Position numbers and translations under genes: made by a program. From Glycomyces fuscus (GTDB lineage: Bacteria > Actinomycetota > Actinomycetes > Streptosporangiales > Streptosporangiaceae): 64,000 nucleotides of DNA. The stretch lies in contig NYMS01000058.1 in assembly GCA_002529455.1 (NCBI GenBank), forward strand, positions 170,809 through 234,808, written 5' to 3'. Positions 41,853-52,734 of the stretch are shown here, in pieces. The number at the start of each line of letters is the position of its first letter. Positions within the stretch are counted from its first letter, which is position 1. A model generated the notes under the pieces. That model was not told where the DNA came from and did not search any database. It was given only the letters and a program-made list of their open reading frames with translations.

Positions 41853-42110
41853 TCGTTCTCCCCTTGGGCACCGCTGGGGCGCCCTACTGTCACGGGATCA
41901 TGGAGGACCGGGACCTGGCCCGCGAGGGCCGGGTCCGGCCCTCCTCGTTGACGTTCCGCGATGGCGGAGGAGATCAATGAGCCGGGGCCTCCCGAGCGGA
42001 TGGACGAACGCCACCCGCTACGTCCGACGCTACGCGTCCGTACTCCCGTTTCCAAGGGACCTGCCCCTCCGCGCGGTGAACTCCGCGTTAAGGGGTGGGG
42101 CTCCGGGGGG

Positions 42111-42872
42111 TCAGGATCCGTAGCGGCGGTTGCGCGCGCCGTACGAGCGCAGTGCACGCAGGAAGTCCACCCTGCGGAAGGCAGGCCAGTAGACCTCGCA
42201 GAAGTAGAACTCCGAGTGCACGCTCTGCCACAGCATGAAGCCGGACAGGCGCTGCTCCCCCGACGTGCGGATGAGCAGGTCGGGGTCGGGCTGACCGCGC
42301 GTGTAGAGATGCCGTGCGATGTCCTCGATGTCCAGGCGCTCGGCCAGCTCCTGGATACCGGTGCCCTTGGCCGCCTCCTCCTGCAGGAGGGACCGAACCG
42401 CATCAGCGATCTCACGTCTACCTCCATACCCGACGGCGACGTTGACAACCAGCCCGGGGTTGCCGGATGTGGCCGTCTCCGCCTCCTTGAGCGCCTGGGC
42501 GGTGGAGGCGGGCAGGACGTCGAGGGCTCCGACGGGCCTCGTGTTCCACCCCTCCTCGCGCAGTCGGGCGATGGTCTGCTCGATGATGCGCACCAGCGGG
42601 CCCAGCTCGGACTCGTCCCGGGTGAGGTTGTCGGTGGACAGCATCCAGAGCGTGACCACCTGCACGCCGACCTCGTCGCACCAGCGCAGCAGTTCGAAGA
42701 TCTTGTTCGCGCCCGCCTGGTGGCCCTGTTCGGCCGCACCGAGCCCGCTGACCTTGGCCCAGCGGCGGTTGCCGTCCATGGCGACACCGACGTGGCGGGG
42801 GATCTCCTGACTGGTCAGGCGGCGCTCCAGGCGCCGCTCGTAGAGCCAGTACAGGGGGTCACGAAGCCCCAT
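42111..42872 (-). CDS. Isoprenyl transferase (cis-prenyl diphosphate synthase, Rv1086-like)
   Basis: 253 residues; GAGAGG lies 8 nt before the ATG at 42872. Catalytic Asp33 sits in VGVAMDGNRRWAK, followed by GAAEQGHQAGANKIFELLRW, LWMLSTDNLTRDESEL and the C-terminal DPDLLIRTSGEQRLSGFMLW and FYFCEVYWPAFR, all hallmarks of undecaprenyl-type cis-prenyltransferases. The position beside mca, greA and the DUF255 gene corresponds to Rv1086, a (2Z,6E)-farnesyl diphosphate synthase, so the product could be Z,E-FPP or a long polyprenyl carrier; sequence inspection cannot separate these. It uses IPP produced through IspH. Confidence 0.93.
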   Translation of the reverse strand: MGLRDPLYWLYERRLERRLTSQEIPRHVGVAMDGNRRWAKVSGLGAAEQGHQAGANKIFELLRWCDEVGVQVVTLWMLSTDNLTRDESELGPLVRIIEQTIARLREEGWNTRPVGALDVLPASTAQALKEAETATSGNPGLVVNVAVGYGGRREIADAVRSLLQEEAAKGTGIQELAERLDIEDIARHLYTRGQPDPDLLIRTSGEQRLSGFMLWQSVHSEFYFCEVYWPAFRRVDFLRALRSYGARNRRYGS

Positions 42873-42965
42873 TGGCGAAACCTCTCAGAGCTGGATCTGG
42901 AACAGCACACCGCTGGAAAGGATGTGCCGACGGGGATGCCTCCAGCGTAGTTCGCCCGCGGGGGG

Positions 42966-43577
42966 CTACGTCACGGCCAGGGACTTGCGCACGTGCTTGC
43001 GCCCCTGGTGGATACGGGACTTGACGGTGCCCAGGGCCAGGTTGAGCTCGGAGGCGATCTCGTTGTAGTCCATCTGGCACAGGTCGCGCAGGACCAGGGG
43101 GGCCACCAGGTTGGGGCGGTCCTTCTCCAGCTGGTCGAGTGCCTCCAGCAGGTCGATGCGGGAACCGGCGATGACGCTGGTGGTGCGCGGGTCGCTCCGG
43201 TGGGGCATGCGCTCGGCCTCGGTGGGGAACTCCGCGGAGCGCCGCTTCATCGAGCGGTAGGTCTGCCGGGCGGAGTTGGACACCACGGTGTACAGCCAGG
43301 TGGTGAACAGGGAGTCGCCCTTGAAGCTGTCGATCTTGCGCGCCACGCGCAGCAGCGCGTCCTGGCACGCCTCCTCGGCGTCCTGCCGGTAGGGCAGGAA
43401 GCGGGAGCAGCGGCGCAGCACCTCCGGCTGGATCCGCCGGAGCAGGTCGTCCAGGGCCACGGCGTCTCCGGCCTTGGCCCGGCGCGCGAGGTCCTCCAGC
43501 TCCTCGTCGACGTTGCTCGCCACCCGGCGCCGGGGCGCGGGACTCTCCTCGTGGTCTGCGTGGTCACTACTGCGCAT
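42966..43577 (-). CDS. RNA polymerase sigma factor, sigma-70 family (ECF-like)
   Basis: 203 residues from the ATG at 43577 (AGGGAGAG 8 nt upstream). Region 2 reads EEACQDALLRVARKIDSFKG then LFTTWLYTVVSNSARQTYRS; region 4 reads LCQMDYNEIASELNLALGTV then KSRIHQGRKHVRK, a full helix-turn-helix. Only sigma2 and sigma4 domains are present, as in ECF factors. No anti-sigma gene is adjacent; instead a membrane-anchored Ser/Thr kinase is divergently encoded, which may indicate phosphorylation control, an inference from context. The first 25 residues are polar and Arg-rich. Confidence 0.93.
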   Translation of the reverse strand: MRSSDHADHEESPAPRRRVASNVDEELEDLARRAKAGDAVALDDLLRRIQPEVLRRCSRFLPYRQDAEEACQDALLRVARKIDSFKGDSLFTTWLYTVVSNSARQTYRSMKRRSAEFPTEAERMPHRSDPRTTSVIAGSRIDLLEALDQLEKDRPNLVAPLVLRDLCQMDYNEIASELNLALGTVKSRIHQGRKHVRKSLAVT

Positions 43578-43886
43578 GGCTGGTCTCTCCCTGACTGACG
43601 GCAGACGTCCGGCCGTCCGCTGCGGACGCGGGCGCGCCCCTTGCGTTCGAGGGTCACACGTCACTGGGACGTCTACGGCCCCGGACCGGATCCGCACTCG
43701 CGAAAACTCGTCACTCCCCGCCGCCGCGGACGGTGCGGAGCCCGTCGGGCCCCTCCAGTTTCCACGGCCCGAGGGCATCGGCGCCACCCGGAGAGGGGAT
43801 CATATCGGCGGGAGGCAATGTGAGGGTACAGATGGTGTATTAGTGGGCAACGACCGCGTGTTCACCCCTGACAGACCGAGGCGGAA
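43578..43886. other. 309-bp divergent promoter region of the sigma factor and kinase genes
   Basis: AT-richer patches around 43690-43715 and 43800-43860 (GTGTATTAGTGGG near 43835, with TATTAG as -10 candidate for the kinase). No clear autoregulatory ECF-type -35 could be identified, and no gene. Confidence 0.35.
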
Positions 43887-45257
43887 ATGAGCCAACCTGA
43901 GGCCTTCGGGCGCTACCGCGTCATCCGGCGCCTTGGGTCGGGGTCCTTCGCCACGGTCTGGTTGGCGCAGGACGACCTGCTGAACTATCCCGTGGCCATC
44001 AAGGTACTCGCCGAGAACTGGGCGCACCAGATGGACATCCAGCACCGTTTCCTGGAGGAGGCGCGCATCCTGCGCCAGACCGACTCCACCTGGCTGGTGG
44101 CGGTGCACGACGTGGACGTGCTCCCCGACGGGCGGCCCTACATGGTGATGACCTACGCCGACCAGGGAAGCGTCGCCGACCTCATCCACCGGGGCAAACT
44201 GCCCCTGGACGAGGCCCTGCGGCTGCTGACCGAGATCGGCCAGGGCATCACGGTGCTGCACAACCACGGCACGATCCACCGCGACATCAAGCCGTCGAAC
44301 GTGCTGCTCCAGTCGTCGCCCGTGGGGCAGCGGGTGCTGGTGGCGGACCTGGGGTTCGCCAAGTCGATCGACGAGGCGTCGGGGTTCACGGCCGCGGCCG
44401 GGACCCCCGGCTACATGTCCCCCGAGCAGAGCATTCCCGGCGGTGACCTGGACGTCCGGTCGGACGTGTACTCGCTGGGCGCGGTGGCCTACGAGCTCAT
44501 CACCGGCCGTCCTCCCTCGCGCCCGCCGGTGAAGGTGGCGCCTGGCCAGATCCGGCCAGGTCTGCCCCCGGCCCTGGACGAGCTCATCCTGTCGGCGCTT
44601 TCGGTGGACCGGGAAAGCCGTCCGGCGGACGCCAAGACCTTCACCGACCGGGTCAGAACCATCCGCATGGCGCCCGACCTGCCCAAGGCGGCCGTGCCGT
44701 GGTGGCAGCGGTACCGCATGCCCTGGCAGCGGGCTGCGGCGCTGGTGGCGGCGCTGGCCCTGGTGGGTGTCAGCCTCTCGGGTTCCCTCGGCAGGCCGGG
44801 GGTGTCCCTGTCCCCCGTGTACTACGCCACGCAGGGGATCCACCTGCAGGTGCCGTCGGTGTGGGCCCGGGAGTTCCACCTCGCCCAGGAGGCCCGACCG
44901 GTGGCGGCCGAGGCCGGTGCGGGTCCGGGGCTGCTGGTGGCGACCGACGCCGAGGACTGGGACTCCGTCGAGACGGCGTCCTACGGGGTGTACGCGACCG
45001 TGGTGCGGGACGCGCCCGACCTGAGCGGGGTCGCCGACGCCGACCCGTGCGGAAGCCTCCCCGAGGAACGGCCGCTGGACACCGGGGAGTGGGAGGGCAC
45101 GGTGTGGGACTGGCCCGAGTGCCACGGCAACGGCTCGCTGAGCAGCGCCGCCGTGCAGGAGCCCGGTGAGCCCACGACCGTGTACATGGAGATCCGCCAG
45201 CCGAACTACCGCCCCGACCTGGTCAACGAGATCATCGACAGCACCTACGTGAGCTGA
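43887..45257 (+). CDS. Membrane-anchored Ser/Thr protein kinase divergent from a sigma factor
   Basis: 456 residues. Kinase domain ~8-260: glycine loop RRLGSGSFATVWLAQ, Lys39, HRDIKPSN with Asp133, AGTPGYMSPEQ. The magnesium-binding motif is DLG (154-156) instead of DFG, a conservative change also seen in active kinases. A membrane helix lies at about 282-301 (AAALVAALALVGVSLSGSLG), then an extracytoplasmic domain of ~150 residues with two cysteines (ADPCGSLPE, WPECHGNG) likely to form a disulfide. Start ATG follows GAGGCGGAA. It would sense an envelope signal and phosphorylate cytosolic targets, perhaps including the divergently encoded sigma factor. Confidence 0.92.
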   Translation: MSQPEAFGRYRVIRRLGSGSFATVWLAQDDLLNYPVAIKVLAENWAHQMDIQHRFLEEARILRQTDSTWLVAVHDVDVLPDGRPYMVMTYADQGSVADLIHRGKLPLDEALRLLTEIGQGITVLHNHGTIHRDIKPSNVLLQSSPVGQRVLVADLGFAKSIDEASGFTAAAGTPGYMSPEQSIPGGDLDVRSDVYSLGAVAYELITGRPPSRPPVKVAPGQIRPGLPPALDELILSALSVDRESRPADAKTFTDRVRTIRMAPDLPKAAVPWWQRYRMPWQRAAALVAALALVGVSLSGSLGRPGVSLSPVYYATQGIHLQVPSVWAREFHLAQEARPVAAEAGAGPGLLVATDAEDWDSVETASYGVYATVVRDAPDLSGVADADPCGSLPEERPLDTGEWEGTVWDWPECHGNGSLSSAAVQEPGEPTTVYMEIRQPNYRPDLVNEIIDSTYVS

Positions 45258-45332
45258 GGGAGCCCCGTCCGCGGGGGCTTTCGCCGTGCGCCCGGGACAG
45301 CGGGGACGCGCGGCGGCCCGCCCGCTCCGGAG

Positions 45333-45370
45333 GCCGGGCCGTCCGCGGGAGCGCCCGCGGACGGCCCGGC
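45333..45370. terminator. Bidirectional terminator between the kinase and DUF255 genes
   Basis: Perfect 17-bp stem (45333-45349 with 45354-45370), loop AGCG; it ends 10 bp from the DUF255 stop. Confidence 0.9.
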
Positions 45371-45380
45371 CCGGCGCCGG

Positions 45381-47414
<2,034 letters not shown>

Positions 47415-47581
47415 GCCCCAACTCTGCCACCCGGGGCGGCGGGCCGTCGCGTACCCGCCGGAGCGGGGCGGGGCCCGCCGCCCCGAAGGCGGCCGGGCGT
47501 CCGTCCGGCGGGCGCGGGGAGCGGCCGGTCGCGGTGCGCCCGGGCCCCGGCGTCCCGCTGGGTCAGGGCGGGGACGCTCCC

Positions 47582-47857
47582 TCAGGCCCGCGGGGCGCTG
47601 TCCTCGGAGGCTGCGGCGGAGGCCTGCACCGCGTCGGCCGACCCGTCGTCGGAGGCCGCGGTCCCCGCACCGAAGTCGTCGTCCCTGGGCAGGGCGCGGA
47701 GCTTGCCCATGAGACTGCGCATGAGGAAGTACAGCCCGACGCCGATGGCGAAGATGACGAGGAATCCGAGCACACCGGGGGTCACGGTGTCCCGGTCGAG
47801 CTGGAAGTCGCCCGCCAGCACCGTCGCGGACGTGAGAAGGGTGTTCATACCGCTCAT
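47582..47857 (-). CDS. Small single-pass membrane protein following mca
   Basis: 91 residues. The ATG at 47857 overlaps the mca stop (ATGA), supporting this start and translational coupling. One membrane helix (GVLGFLVIFAIGVGLYFLMR, about 28-47) is followed by a short basic loop and an acidic Ala/Ser/Asp-rich cytosolic tail. Small membrane proteins of this layout commonly follow mca in actinobacteria; function is unknown. Confidence 0.8.
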   Translation of the reverse strand: MSGMNTLLTSATVLAGDFQLDRDTVTPGVLGFLVIFAIGVGLYFLMRSLMGKLRALPRDDDFGAGTAASDDGSADAVQASAAASEDSAPRA

Positions 47858-48732
47858 ACTCTCACTGCTTCTCGGACACCCGCGAAGAGGTCCTTCTCCG
47901 GGACCTCGGTGTCCACCAGCGAGCGCACCAGGTGGTAGTCCTCACTCGGCCAGGCCTCCGCGACGACCTCGTTGGGCACCGCGAACCAGAACCCGTTGGG
48001 GTCCACCTGGGTGGCGTGCGCCTTGAGCGCCTCGTTGGCGACGTCGAAGTACTCGCTGCAGTGCACGCGCGTGGTGATCTCCCAGCGGGGGCGGTCGCGG
48101 TCCTCGAGCCGCTTCATCCACTCCTCGAAGGGGTTCTCCAGGCCGCGCGCGGCCAGTACGTCGGCCAGTGCCTCGAAGCGCTCGGGCGGGAAGGAGACGA
48201 AGTAGTACAGCTTGAGCGGCTGCCAGGGGTCGCCCGCGTCCGGGTAGGCGTCGGGGTCGCCCGCGGTGTCGAAGGCGTGCATCGACACCTTGTGGGTCAT
48301 GATGTGGTCGGGGTGCGGGTAGCCGCCGTTCTCGTCGTAGGTGAGGATGACGTGCGGGCGGAACCTGCGGATGGACTCCACGAGGGGCGCGGCGCCCTCC
48401 TCCACCGGGAGGGTGGCGAAACAGCCCTCGGGCAGGGGCGGCAGCGGGTCGCCCTCGGGCAGGCCGGAGTCGACGAACCCGGCGAACTCCTGCTGGATGC
48501 CGAGGATCTCCCTGGCCCGTTCCATCTCCTCTCGGCGCACCTGCGCGATGTTCTCGCGGATGTCGGGACGCTCCATGGCGGGGTTGAGGATGTCGCCGCG
48601 TTCGCCACCGGTCATGGTGACAACGAGCACGTCGACGCCCTCTTCCACGTAGCGCGCCATGGTGGCCGCGCCCTTGCTGGACTCGTCATCGGGGTGGGCA
48701 TGAACGGCCATAAGCCGCAGGCGCTCGGACAA
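47854..48732 (-). CDS. mca: Mycothiol S-conjugate amidase
   Basis: 292 residues from a TTG at 48732, chosen because AAGGAG precedes it and the resulting start SERLRLMAVHAHPDDES matches the family. Zinc ligands lie in MAVHAHPDDESSKGAAT and in GGYPHPDHIMTHKVSMHAF. Mca hydrolyses mycothiol conjugates of electrophiles and antibiotics to mercapturic acids and GlcN-inositol, a cytosolic detoxification step restricted to actinobacteria. The region LPEGCFATLPVEEGAAPLVE distinguishes Mca from the biosynthetic deacetylase MshB. Its presence shows that the organism makes mycothiol. Confidence 0.96.
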   Translation of the reverse strand: MSERLRLMAVHAHPDDESSKGAATMARYVEEGVDVLVVTMTGGERGDILNPAMERPDIRENIAQVRREEMERAREILGIQQEFAGFVDSGLPEGDPLPPLPEGCFATLPVEEGAAPLVESIRRFRPHVILTYDENGGYPHPDHIMTHKVSMHAFDTAGDPDAYPDAGDPWQPLKLYYFVSFPPERFEALADVLAARGLENPFEEWMKRLEDRDRPRWEITTRVHCSEYFDVANEALKAHATQVDPNGFWFAVPNEVVAEAWPSEDYHLVRSLVDTEVPEKDLFAGVREAVRV

Positions 48733-48886
48733 CGAAGGGTCTCCTTGACTAGGTGGACGGGTGCGGGGGCGCAGCCGTCCGGCTCCCCCGGTACCCAGCT
48801 CGGACGACTTCCGCGCGGGGCGCGTGGGGAGGCTGTCAGGTCGGGGATATCTTAGACAACACCGTCCCCTTGTTCGGAGATTCCCG

Positions 48887-49339
48887 ATGCAGCCGACCCC
48901 GGAGGAAGACGCCGTGAAGAGCGCCGACACCACGGCCGACACAGCGGCCGGCTCCTCTGCCAGCACCGCTCCCGCGCTGCGCAAGCGCCACGGGAACGGA
49001 CCCGTCTTCTTCGTCATCGCCACCGTGTTCGCGGTGGTGTGCGCGGTCGGCTGGGGCTACTCCGTGATGAGCTTCAGCGGTCTGGGCGGTGGCGTGTACC
49101 ACCAGGTGATCGCCTACTCGGCGCCCACGTCCGAGGAGGCCACCATCAGCTACGAGGTGAACAGCAGGAACGGCGCCGAGTGCCTGATCGTGGCTCTGGA
49201 CGAACGGCTCGTCGAGGTGGGCCAGACGCGTTCGGAGGCCGAGGCCGGGAACCGGATGGTCACCACGACCGTTGAGACGGTTCGTCAGGCCGCCACGGTA
49301 GAAGTGGCCTCATGCAGGGAACAAGGTTCGCAGGACTGA
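48887..49339 (+). CDS. DUF4307 membrane protein (Rv1083-like)
   Basis: 150 residues from the ATG at 48887 (GGAGA 7 nt upstream). An acidic, Thr/Ala-rich N-terminus is followed by one membrane helix (VFFVIATVFAVVCAVGWGYS) and an extracytoplasmic immunoglobulin-like domain (YHQVIAYSAPTSEEATISYE, EVNSRNGAECLIVALDE, VEVGQTRSEAEAG), matching DUF4307. Two cysteines, one in each half, could pair. Function is unknown; the gene is divergent from mca as in mycobacteria. Confidence 0.85.
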   Translation: MQPTPEEDAVKSADTTADTAAGSSASTAPALRKRHGNGPVFFVIATVFAVVCAVGWGYSVMSFSGLGGGVYHQVIAYSAPTSEEATISYEVNSRNGAECLIVALDERLVEVGQTRSEAEAGNRMVTTTVETVRQAATVEVASCREQGSQD

Positions 49340-49476
49340 TCCACCGAGCCCCTTAGCCCGGCTCCGGAGGCACCGCCGAACCGAGGGAACCCGTGTGTCA
49401 CGACGCACGGTGATATTCTCGTAAGTTCAGCTCTGGCCGCCTGGTGGCCTTTGCTACTAGTACACAAGGAGTTCCC

Positions 49477-49977
49477 GTGACCCAGACCCGCGATGACAAC
49501 GTCACCTGGCTCACCCAGGAGGCGTACGACCGGCTCAAGTCAGAGCTGGACCACCTGTCGGGGAGTGGGCGCATCGAGATCGCGGAGAAGATCGAGGCGG
49601 CCCGGGAAGAGGGTGACCTCAAGGAGAACGGCGGCTACCACGCCGCCAAGGAGGAACAGGGCAAGATGGAGGCCCGCATCCTCCAGCTCACCGAGATCCT
49701 GCGCACCGCGCGGGTCGGCGAGGCGCCCCACACCGAGGGCGTGGTCGGCCCCGGCATGACCGTCACCGTCAAGTTCGACGGGGACGACGACGAGGTCACC
49801 TTCCTGCTCGCCTCCCGCGAGGAGAGCGGCTCTCCCATCGACGTGTACTCCCCGAAGTCACCGCTGGGCTCCGCCATCAACGGCAAGCGTGTGGGGGAGA
49901 ACGTCAGCTACACCCTGCCCAACGGCAAGAGCCTGGGGGTCGAGATCATCGAAGCAGTCCCCTACACCGGCATGTAG
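49477..49977 (+). CDS. greA: Transcription elongation factor GreA
   Basis: 166 residues from the GTG at 49477, with AAGGAG 5 nt upstream. The N-terminal coiled coil contains the catalytic tip REEGDLKENGGYHAAKEEQG (acidic residues that enter the polymerase secondary channel), followed by the FKBP-like C-terminal domain (SPKSPLGSAINGKRVGENVS). GreA stimulates transcript cleavage of backtracked RNA polymerase. ATATTCT near 49412 is a possible -10. Two hairpins follow the gene. Confidence 0.97.
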   Translation: MTQTRDDNVTWLTQEAYDRLKSELDHLSGSGRIEIAEKIEAAREEGDLKENGGYHAAKEEQGKMEARILQLTEILRTARVGEAPHTEGVVGPGMTVTVKFDGDDDEVTFLLASREESGSPIDVYSPKSPLGSAINGKRVGENVSYTLPNGKSLGVEIIEAVPYTGM

Positions 49978-50284
49978 CACCGGTTCGGCTATCACGGGGG
50001 CGGCGTCCGACCGCCCCCGCCGTTTTGGGGCGCCCCTCGCCGGGGCGCCCCTTTCGTGTGCCGGGCGGGCGTCGGGCGGCCGGGAGCGCCCGGCGGCCGG
50101 CGCCGTGCGCCTCCCGCCCGGGCGGGGCCGCTCCTTCCTCAGGGGCTTCCGACGCCCTCGTGCCCGGACCGAGACCCCCGGCGGGGGATCCTCCGGCGGG
50201 TTCTTTGCGTCATAGTCTCGAAGCACACTCCCGCGGCGGTTCCCCAGACCACCGTTCCGACGAACCGAGGGATCCCCTACCGAC
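49978..50284. other. 307-bp intergenic region between greA and the RDD gene
   Basis: The left 77 bp hold the greA terminators. The remainder has CATAGTC near 50212 as a possible -10 and nothing else of note. Confidence 0.4.
49995..50054 (+). terminator. greA terminator region, two hairpins
   Basis: CGGGGGCGG (49995-50003) pairs with CCGCCCCCG (50011-50019) and is followed by CCGTTTT, the best intrinsic terminator in the window. A second element, GGGGCGCCCC repeated at 50027-50036 and 50042-50051, is followed by TTT. Confidence 0.85.
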
Positions 50285-50929
50285 ATGTCCTCGCCCCACT
50301 GGCACCCCCAGGAACCCCGTCCCGGCGCGTACCCGCCCCCGAGCGGGGGATGGGGCCCCGGCGGCCCCGTGCCCGGCCGGAGCGTGCCCCCGCCCGGTGC
50401 CGGATGGGGCATGCCCGTCCAGGGCGTACCGGGACGGGGTGTCCCGGGTCAGGGCGCGTTCCCGGTCTCGGCGCCGGAGCCCGCCACGTTCGGCCGCCGC
50501 CTGGCCGCCCGCACGATCGACTACGTCCTCGTGGTGATCGCCGCGGTCGCGTTCTTCGTCCTCATGGTCGTCGTGACGGTGCTCCTGACCGGCAGCGAGC
50601 AGACCACCGACGCCGAGGGCACCCTGTGGGCCCTGCTCTTCTTCTTCGGATGGGGCCCGCTGCTGTTCTTCTACGACTGGCTGTACCTGGTCGCCTGGGG
50701 GCGCACGCTCGGCAAGATGATGGTCGGGATCAAGGTGGTCAGCGCCGCCGACGGCGGCAGGCTCAGCCAGGGGCAGGCGATGGGCCGTTCCGCGTTCTTC
50801 GGCTTCCCGCAGTCCCTGCCGGGCGTGGGCCACATCTTCACCCTGGCCGAGTCCATGGCCGCGCTCGGCGACCCGAGGCGCCGCGCCCTGCACGACCGGG
50901 CCGCCGGGACCGTGGTCATCCGCACCTGA
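50285..50929 (+). CDS. RDD-family membrane protein
   Basis: 214 residues. A Pro/Gly-rich cytosolic N-terminus of ~65 residues precedes the RDD domain: FGRRLAARTIDYVLVVIAAV (the Arg-Asp positions that name the family), two further hydrophobic segments (FFVLMVVVTVLLTG and LWALLFFFGWGPLLFFYDWL) and the conserved loop GRTLGKMMVGIKVVSAADGG. RDD proteins are small integral membrane proteins; some are Na+/H+ antiporters, most are uncharacterised. Monocistronic. Confidence 0.88.
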   Translation: MSSPHWHPQEPRPGAYPPPSGGWGPGGPVPGRSVPPPGAGWGMPVQGVPGRGVPGQGAFPVSAPEPATFGRRLAARTIDYVLVVIAAVAFFVLMVVVTVLLTGSEQTTDAEGTLWALLFFFGWGPLLFFYDWLYLVAWGRTLGKMMVGIKVVSAADGGRLSQGQAMGRSAFFGFPQSLPGVGHIFTLAESMAALGDPRRRALHDRAAGTVVIRT

Positions 50930-51065
50930 GCCGTCCGCAGGCGCGGGCTCCCCTTCCGGAGCGGGTCACCGCGGTCCGGCCCTGCGAAAGGGGATCCCAC
51001 CCCCGGGCGCCTCGTTCTGCCCGCCTGCCTCCGCCCCACGCCTTCGCACCGCCCGGGGCACCGCC

Positions 51066-52502
51066 TCACGGCTCCGCGCAGGCCGGGGCGCCCTCCCCGC
51101 CGTCGGCGAACGCGGCCGGGACGTAGTTGCCCTCGCCGATCCGGTACCAGGCGCGGCTCGCCCCCGCCGTCCCCGCCGCCACGCCGCCGACGGCCTGGCA
51201 GGCCACGTCGACGTTGGCGCTGTGCGCGGCCAGGCCCACCGGGGCGTACTCCGGTCCGGGGCCCTCGCGCACGACCACGGGGCTGTTCTGGTCGGCGGCG
51301 GTGATCCGCGCGCGCCGCCGGTACTCGCCGGTCCACAGGTAGTCGACCCGCACCCATCCGTTGGTGGGCAGTTCCAGCCCGTGGCGGAACGCGCCGTCGG
51401 CCAGGTCGATACCCGCCGGGTTGCGCACCCGGCGCCCGAACCCGTCGAGGCCGCCGTTGTGCCCCAGCGTGTAGGCCGCCTGCGCCTGCGGCTGCCCATG
51501 TGCCAGTTCGGGCCAGGACTCGCGCTCGGCGTTCCAGTGGTCGTCCCTGGTGTTCCAGGGCCCCACGTCCCACACCGGCAGGTAGGCACAGCGCGGCCGG
51601 TGGTTCTCGGTGTCACCCCGCCCCTCGGGGCCGAGTGCGCCGGTGGTGCACACCCGCACGGTGTACTCGCCGCCGCCCCGGACCGCCAGGCCCCGGCGCG
51701 AGGGCAGGGCGGCGAAGTGGTCGTCCTCCCGGATCCTGTGGCCGTTGGCGGTGGTGTCGCCGACCAGCCCGATACGGGTGGCGAAGAGCGTGGCCGAGAA
51801 CGGTTCGGTGCGGTCGACGTGGTCGACGGCGCCCGAGGGGTCGGAGGGGGCCCCGGGAGCGCCCGGGACCGTGGGGCCCCCGGGATCCCCGGGGGTCCCG
51901 GAGCCGGTGGGATCGGCGGGGCCGGGCGGCGCGGTCGCGTCGCCGCCCCTCCCGTCGGCGGGGCCTTCGTCCGCGCCGTCCCCCGGCGGCCGCCCGCCCT
52001 CCTCCGGCGGGCGGACCCACAGCCCCGTGAGGCCGCTCCCCCCACCGCTGACCCGCACCCGCAGCTGCACCCGCTCGACCTCGTGCGGCAGCGCCACCCG
52101 CCCGCCCCCGGCGGGGTGCCACTCGGTCCACGCCCCACCGGTTCGGCCACCGCGCAGCTCGGTGAGCACCTCCCCGGGGTCGCCGTCCGTCCGCACCCGC
52201 ACGTCCACCGTGTCGGCGGGGGCGTCCAGCGGCTGCGGGGGGAAGACCGCCAGGCCGGCGCGCCGGGGGGCCGCCTCCCACCGGACCGCGGCCCCGGACC
52301 CGTGGCCCGCGTCACCGTCCGTGCGCAGCGCCCCGGACTCCAGGACCAGACCGGCCAGGTCGGCGGAGCCCGGTTCCTGCCGGAGCCAGCCGGTCTCCGC
52401 GAGGGCGGGAGCCGGGGTCAGGGGCAGGAGGAGGACGAGGACGCCCAGGGACGCCAGGGTCTTCGCGGTGCCGGTGGCGCGTTCGCGCCTTCTGTGGGAC
52501 AT
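51066..52502 (-). CDS. Secreted protein with collagen-like Pro/Gly linker and C-terminal SH3-like domain
   Basis: 478 residues from the ATG at 52502 (GCAGGG 6 nt upstream). A signal peptide (LASLGVLVLLLPLTPAPALA) is followed by a beta-rich domain of about 125 residues, then an imperfect Gly-X-Y segment of ~45 residues (GDPGGPTVPGAPGAPSDPSG), a second domain with paired cysteines (YTVRVCTTGALGP, HRPRCAYLPVWDVGPWNTRD, AAYTLGHNGGLDGFGRRVRN), and a C-terminal SH3b-type domain (SPVVVREGPGPEYAPVG, DVACQAVGG, WYRIGEGNYVPAAF). SH3b domains usually bind peptidoglycan, so a wall-associated role is likely; no catalytic motif is recognised. Confidence 0.75.
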   Translation of the reverse strand: MSHRRRERATGTAKTLASLGVLVLLLPLTPAPALAETGWLRQEPGSADLAGLVLESGALRTDGDAGHGSGAAVRWEAAPRRAGLAVFPPQPLDAPADTVDVRVRTDGDPGEVLTELRGGRTGGAWTEWHPAGGGRVALPHEVERVQLRVRVSGGGSGLTGLWVRPPEEGGRPPGDGADEGPADGRGGDATAPPGPADPTGSGTPGDPGGPTVPGAPGAPSDPSGAVDHVDRTEPFSATLFATRIGLVGDTTANGHRIREDDHFAALPSRRGLAVRGGGEYTVRVCTTGALGPEGRGDTENHRPRCAYLPVWDVGPWNTRDDHWNAERESWPELAHGQPQAQAAYTLGHNGGLDGFGRRVRNPAGIDLADGAFRHGLELPTNGWVRVDYLWTGEYRRRARITAADQNSPVVVREGPGPEYAPVGLAAHSANVDVACQAVGGVAAGTAGASRAWYRIGEGNYVPAAFADGGEGAPACAEP

Positions 52503-52697
52503 TTCCGCCCTGCCAAACACCTGGAGTCACCAAAACGGACACTCCCAGTAAGCAACCTGGTGCGAACGCACTCAAGCAGCTCGTGTCGGGTGTCGGCGTT
52601 ACAGCGGTAGAAGTCCGACTTCCGGGCGCGGCGGGGCGTGTTCCAGGAGCGGACGCGGCCCGGTACGTCCGCCGGTGGCCGCGGTTCCGGACGCGGC

Positions 52698-52731
52698 GGT
52701 GCCCCGCACCCGCCGACGGGTGCGGGGCACC
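52698..52731 (-). terminator. Terminator of the FIST gene
   Basis: Perfect 15-bp stem (52698-52712 with 52717-52731), loop CCGA, 3 bp beyond the FIST stop codon. Confidence 0.88.
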
Positions 52732-52734
52732 GTT

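Noticed and set aside
37335..41951. A 1538-codon plus-strand frame overlapping the SCO7613-type and phoH genes
   Set aside because: Arg/Gly/Pro-rich out-of-frame shadow continuing antisense through phoH, which is unambiguous.
51850..51960. Gly-X-Y repeat considered as a true collagen-like fibre protein
   Set aside because: Only about 45 residues with many broken triplets; more likely a flexible linker between extracellular domains.
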